Shown: piece after piece, positions 5,916 through 8,527 of the stretch | Position numbering within the stretch: the stretch's first letter is position 1 | Layout: every line of letters begins with the position of its first letter | Assembly (NCBI GenBank): GCA_030040455.1 | Contig: JASHTR010000626.1 | Span: 1 to 8,527 of the forward strand | Length of the DNA stretch: 8,527 nucleotides | Direction of reading: 5' to 3' | Source: Terriglobia bacterium | Lineage (GTDB): Bacteria > Acidobacteriota > Terriglobia > UBA7540 | Notes under the pieces: generated by a model | What the model saw: only the letters and a program-made list of their open reading frames with translations | Databases searched by the model: none | What the model was told of the DNA's origin: nothing | Program-made: the position numbers and the translations under genes

Positions 5916-6269
5916 TTATGCAGATCCTGTCTCGCCGCTTGCGTCCGGATGAGGCTCCGCGGGCTTGGATGATGGCTCAGTGGATTGGCTCGGCCGGCCA
6001 TTCACTACATCTTTGAGTTCCTTACTCGGCTTGAAATACGGAATCTTTTTGGCGGGAACCTCGACGCGGGCACCCGTCTTGGGGTTTCTTCCCACGCGGG
6101 GCTTGCGCTCGCGGGTGCGAAAGCTGCCAAAACCACGAATTTCAATCTTCTCGCCTGCGCGTAGGGACCGGATAATGCTCTGGAATACAGACTCAACAAT
6201 CAGCTCAGAGTCTTTGCGACTCATTTCAGCCGCTTGGGAAATCTCCTCAATCAAGTCAGCTTTAGTCAT
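5916..6269 (-). CDS. HU/IHF-family DNA-bending protein
   Basis: A 117-residue protein of the HU/IHF superfamily. Residues 1-45 form the dimerising helices (MTKADLIEEIS start), GFGSF (46-50) leads into the beta arm, and RNPKTG (61-66) carries the proline (P63) that intercalates between base pairs. FKPSKELKDVVN (79-90) closes the fold. The first 90 or so residues are canonical; residues 91-117 form an extra Ser/Pro/Glu-rich, probably disordered tail. The position directly downstream of rpsA mirrors proteobacterial rpsA-ihfB, so it may be an IHF-beta-like homologue, but HU cannot be excluded and a gene symbol is withheld. AGGAG (6275-6279) lies 5 nt before the ATG. No good promoter was found upstream, so readthrough from rpsA is plausible. 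Confidence 0.93.
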   Translation of the reverse strand: MTKADLIEEISQAAEMSRKDSELIVESVFQSIIRSLRAGEKIEIRGFGSFRTRERKPRVGRNPKTGARVEVPAKKIPYFKPSKELKDVVNGRPSQSTEPSSKPAEPHPDASGETGSA

Positions 6270-6345
6270 TAGTTCTCCTGGCAGCTTATAGGGTTGATCT
6301 TATAAATGCTTGGGAGCACCGGGGAAGGCCGTGGCTTTATATCCG

Positions 6346-6387
6346 CCGGCATCCCTTCGCGCGCTATGGCGTCCACGCGCGTGCCGG
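6346..6387 (-). other. Strong hairpin in the rpsA-ihf spacer
   Basis: CCGGCA (6346-6351) pairs with TGCCGG (6382-6387), and inside CGCGCG (6358-6363) pairs with CGCGCG (6376-6381) around a 12-nt loop, leaving a 6-nt one-sided bulge. The structure begins 10 nt after the rpsA stop on the minus strand. No U tract follows, so it is more likely an RNA-stabilising or attenuating structure than an intrinsic terminator. Confidence 0.45.
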
Positions 6388-6397
6388 GAAATCCTCC

Positions 6398-8170
6398 TTA
6401 CGGATCTACTTTGGCCATCGGCCGGGCCGGAGGAGCGCTCATGGGGGTCGCCGGTGATGCGTTCACGCTGGAGACGGATGCCGAATCCTTTATTTCCGCT
6501 TCTTGGTTTAAGCGTTCTGGAGCAGCGCTCCGCTCATCGTGTTTCAAGCTCAGTCCGATCCTTTTCTCCGCAGGGTCAAGCCGCACCACATGAAATTGAT
6601 ACTCGCCTTCTGCTTCGAGGGGCGTTGCGCCACCGGCTGCGTGCGCTTCATCCAACTCCGAGTTATGACAGAGCCCTTCAATGCCGTCTCGCAGCTCAAC
6701 AAAAGCGCCGAAAGGCGCAATGCGCGCCACTTTGCCGCGCAGCATGCTGCCCACCTGGACGGTGTTGAAGAACTCTTCCCAAATATCCGGCTGGAGCTGC
6801 TTGAACCCCAGAGAAATACGTCGCTTGGCAGCATCGAGACTGAGAATCACGCCTTGCACTTTCTGACCCTTTTTTAAAACTTCCGAGGGATGCTTGACGT
6901 TCTTATTCCAGGAGAGGTCCGAGACGTGGATCAGGGCATCCACGCCGTCCTCGATTTCCACGAAGGCCCCGAAGTCGGTCAAATTGCGGACTCGGCCTTC
7001 CACGGTCATGCCGGTAGAGTAACGCTCGCCCAGCGTCTTCCAAGGATCGGGCAGGGTCTGCTTCAGGCTCAGTGAAATTCGCCGCTGATTTCCGTGAACT
7101 TCCAGAACGACGACGTCAACCCGTTCGTCCACTTTAACGATCTTCGAAGGATGCTTAAGCCTGCGGCTCCAGGCCATTTCTGAAACGTGAATCAGCCCTT
7201 CAATGCCTGGCTCAAGCTCAACAAAGGCGCCGTAATCCGTGATGCTTACGATGCGGCCCTGGAGGTGCTGGCCGATATGATACCTGGCCGGAACTCCATT
7301 CCATGGGTCCGGCGTAAGCTGCTTCAGTCCCAGCGAAATTCTCTCCTTTTCCGGTTCGTACTTCAGGACCTTGACCTTAATCTCCTGCCCGACCTTGACC
7401 ACCTCCGAGGCGTGCGCGACCCGGCCCCAGGCAAGATCGGTGACGTGCAAAAGGCCATCGAGTCCTCCAAGATCCACAAAGGCCCCGTAGTCCGTAACGT
7501 TTTTGACGTGCCCTGCCAGCTCCGCGCCCTCTTTCAATACTTCAAGAAGTCGCGCTTTTTTCTGCACCAGCTCTTCTTCCAGCACAGCCTTGCGGCTCAC
7601 CACCAGATTGTTTCGGGCCTTATTCAGCTTAATGACCTTACAAACGATCTCCTGCCCGATCAGCGCGTCCAGGTTGCGGAGCGGCCGTAAGTCCGCCTGA
7701 GAACCGGGCAGGAAAGCGGGAACGCCCACATCCACCATCAGGCCGCCTTTCGTCCGCTCGGTCACTCGACCGCGAATGTTGATCTGATCCCGGAGTGCAT
7801 TTTCAATCTCTTCCCAGGCTTTCAGCCGGACGGCCTTCCGATGAGAGACGGTGAAAGTGCCCTCGTTCTCATCGTAGCTTTCAATCTGCACGTCAATGAG
7901 GTCCCCCGGACTGACGGTCAGCGAGCCTCCTTCGCTCATGAATTCGCTGGAAGGTATGGACCCTTCGCTCTTCAGGCCGATATCCACGAGAACTTCCTCG
8001 CCCGTGACTTTCAGGACTCTACCCTGAATGATCTTGCCTTCGCTGATTTCAGGCACCTCCTGAACCCCCGCGAAAATCTCACTCGTTTCGGCCTCTTTCT
8101 CCGGGTTTACCCGCACTTCCGGCATCATGCCTGCACCGTATGAGGCATTCTCGTGCTCCTCAACGGACAT
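6398..8170 (-). CDS. rpsA: 30S ribosomal protein S1
   Basis: A 590-residue protein with six S1 (OB-fold) repeats at about 43-114, 129-196, 214-284, 301-371, 386-457 and 472-544. Repeats 3-5 carry the clear signature of VTDYGAFVDL or LTDFGAFVEI followed by GLLHVTDL or ALIHVSDLSW and then RISLGLKQL. Length and six-repeat layout match proteobacterial-type S1, which binds mRNA leaders and the 30S subunit to assist initiation. Residues 1-42 are acidic and probably disordered; residues 545-590 form an Ala/Pro/Ser-rich tail. The start is set by AAAGGAG (8176-8182) 5 nt upstream. A sigma-70-type promoter lies at 8219-8248, giving a leader of only about 40 nt. The order rpsA then HU/IHF is conserved elsewhere. 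Confidence 0.97.
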   Translation of the reverse strand: MSVEEHENASYGAGMMPEVRVNPEKEAETSEIFAGVQEVPEISEGKIIQGRVLKVTGEEVLVDIGLKSEGSIPSSEFMSEGGSLTVSPGDLIDVQIESYDENEGTFTVSHRKAVRLKAWEEIENALRDQINIRGRVTERTKGGLMVDVGVPAFLPGSQADLRPLRNLDALIGQEIVCKVIKLNKARNNLVVSRKAVLEEELVQKKARLLEVLKEGAELAGHVKNVTDYGAFVDLGGLDGLLHVTDLAWGRVAHASEVVKVGQEIKVKVLKYEPEKERISLGLKQLTPDPWNGVPARYHIGQHLQGRIVSITDYGAFVELEPGIEGLIHVSEMAWSRRLKHPSKIVKVDERVDVVVLEVHGNQRRISLSLKQTLPDPWKTLGERYSTGMTVEGRVRNLTDFGAFVEIEDGVDALIHVSDLSWNKNVKHPSEVLKKGQKVQGVILSLDAAKRRISLGFKQLQPDIWEEFFNTVQVGSMLRGKVARIAPFGAFVELRDGIEGLCHNSELDEAHAAGGATPLEAEGEYQFHVVRLDPAEKRIGLSLKHDERSAAPERLNQEAEIKDSASVSSVNASPATPMSAPPARPMAKVDP

Positions 8171-8200
8171 TTCTTCTCCTTTCCCGCTTCCTAAAACACT

Positions 8201-8228
8201 ACACTATTGATGACTATTATTCTAGTGT
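8201..8228. promoter_or_regulatory. Operator-like inverted repeat over the rpsA -10
   Basis: ACACTA (8201-8206) and TAGTGT (8223-8228) are a perfect 6-bp inverted repeat separated by 16 nt. They bracket the predicted rpsA -10 box and transcription start, and an extra direct copy of ACACT lies at 8196-8200. The position would suit a repressor, but 6-bp arms can occur by chance. Confidence 0.3.
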
Positions 8229-8248
8229 CCGGCCAAAAGCCAAGTCAA
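8219..8248 (-). promoter_or_regulatory. Sigma-70-type promoter of rpsA
   Basis: On the minus strand, TTGACT (-35, 8243-8248) and TAGAAT (-10, 8219-8224) are separated by 18 nt, each one mismatch from consensus. The predicted start is near 8212, about 41 nt before the rpsA ATG. It occupies the spacer between divergent genes and supports placing the opposite gene's start downstream at 8282. Confidence 0.75.
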
Positions 8249-8266
8249 CGCGGCCGGAAGGTCTTC

Positions 8267-8272
8267 AAGGAG
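8267..8272 (+). promoter_or_regulatory. Shine-Dalgarno site deciding the start at 8282
   Basis: AAGGAG lies 9 nt upstream of ATG 8282. The longer reading from ATG 8207 or 8210 has no such site and would run through the opposing rpsA promoter, so the shorter protein is preferred. Confidence 0.7.
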
Positions 8273-8281
8273 AATCAGAAA

Positions 8282-8503
8282 ATGTTTTGCTGCGATGAAC
8301 TGAGGAATTGGATTGACCGGGAGGTTTTCTACCATGGGGCCAAGAACCGGATCAGCGATGGCCGCATTGTGAACGAGATCGAAACCGAGTATTTTATCCG
8401 GTCGGCCGCGAGCCGTGGTTACTCCTATGTTGGCATCAACTATTGTCCTTTCTGCGGGCGCGCGCTATCCACTGCCCTGTGGGCCGCGGAGAAGAAAAAA
8501 TAA
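8282..8503 (+). CDS. Small putative zinc-ribbon protein, unknown function
   Basis: A 73-residue protein not assigned to a family. C3 and C4 near the N-terminus and C55-P-F-C58-G in the C-terminal half form a likely zinc-ribbon knuckle; the CPFCGR form is typical of such knuckles. The centre (DRISDGR-like loop, then IETEYFIRSAASRGYSYVGINY) looks alpha/beta, and the C-terminus is basic (EKKK). No signal peptide or membrane segment is visible, so it should be cytoplasmic. The start at 8282 follows the Shine-Dalgarno at 8267-8272. It is transcribed divergently from rpsA with a 111-nt spacer; its own promoter was not identifiable. A regulatory or RNA/DNA-binding role is possible but unproven. Confidence 0.7.
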   Translation: MFCCDELRNWIDREVFYHGAKNRISDGRIVNEIETEYFIRSAASRGYSYVGINYCPFCGRALSTALWAAEKKK

Positions 8504-8521
8504 GGGCAGGTCTTCCTGTCC
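8504..8521 (+). terminator. Hairpin after the zinc-ribbon gene
   Basis: GGGCAGG (8504-8510) pairs with CCTGTCC (8515-8521), with one G-U pair, around the loop TCTT, immediately after the TAA stop. No U tract is seen in the last 6 bases of the window, so this may be a 3'-end structure rather than a complete intrinsic terminator. Confidence 0.4.
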
Positions 8522-8527
8522 CAGTCA

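Noticed and set aside
6270..6345. Promoter for the HU/IHF gene using TATAAG-like boxes
   Set aside because: The -10-like boxes lack any reasonable -35, and one is too close to the Shine-Dalgarno.
7187..7690. 167-codon plus-strand open frame
   Set aside because: It is antisense to the S1 repeats of rpsA; its repetitive look comes from the S1 repeats on the other strand.
8207..8281. Longer N-terminus for the zinc-ribbon gene starting at ATG 8207
   Set aside because: No ribosome site precedes it and it would translate the rpsA promoter region; ATG 8282 has AAGGAG at the right distance.

Overview
The window looks like a chromosomal segment of a GC-rich bacterium, most likely an Acidobacteriota member. 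The reasons are the two small secreted helical proteins and the SprT-like protein at the left (from memory, all resemble families common in acidobacterial genomes), the style of the HIT protein (N-terminus MDYLWSPWRF), and the palindromic intergenic repeats. No 16S or other decisive marker is present, so this is an inference. No phage, transposase, CRISPR, tRNA or rRNA is visible; most of the window is core metabolism and translation.

Layout. Positions 1-232 carry no credible gene and hold degenerate palindromic repeats, ending in an extended -10 promoter (233-241). Then comes a plus-strand three-gene operon: a secreted helical protein (266-820), a second secreted helical protein with a charged coiled-coil tail (817-1458, 4-nt overlap) and a SprT/YgjP-like zinc metallopeptidase (1471-2235). 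It meets a minus-strand block head-on with only 5 nt between stop codons.

The minus-strand block, read right to left, is rpsA (ribosomal protein S1, 8170-6398), an HU/IHF-family DNA-bending protein (6269-5916), a HIT-family nucleotide hydrolase/transferase (5829-5335), then the three-subunit proton-translocating NAD(P) transhydrogenase pntAA-pntAB-pntB (5110-2241). rpsA has a good sigma-70-type promoter (8219-8248). The rpsA-ihf order matches the arrangement known in proteobacteria. A folded palindromic element of about 97 bp (5155-5251) separates the HIT gene from pnt. The pnt genes are tightly coupled: pntAB begins with TTG inside the pntAA stop (TTGA) behind a strong Shine-Dalgarno site. 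Divergent from rpsA, a 73-residue putative zinc-ribbon protein (8282-8503) closes the window.

Functionally, S1 and HU/IHF serve translation initiation and nucleoid architecture, and PntAA/PntAB/PntB use the proton gradient to reduce NADP+ with NADH. The left operon is the least understood part: two exported helical proteins coupled to a probably cytoplasmic protease-like protein. I did not find a clear new defence or mobile system; the best leads are the left operon, the palindromic elements and the small divergent Cys-rich protein.
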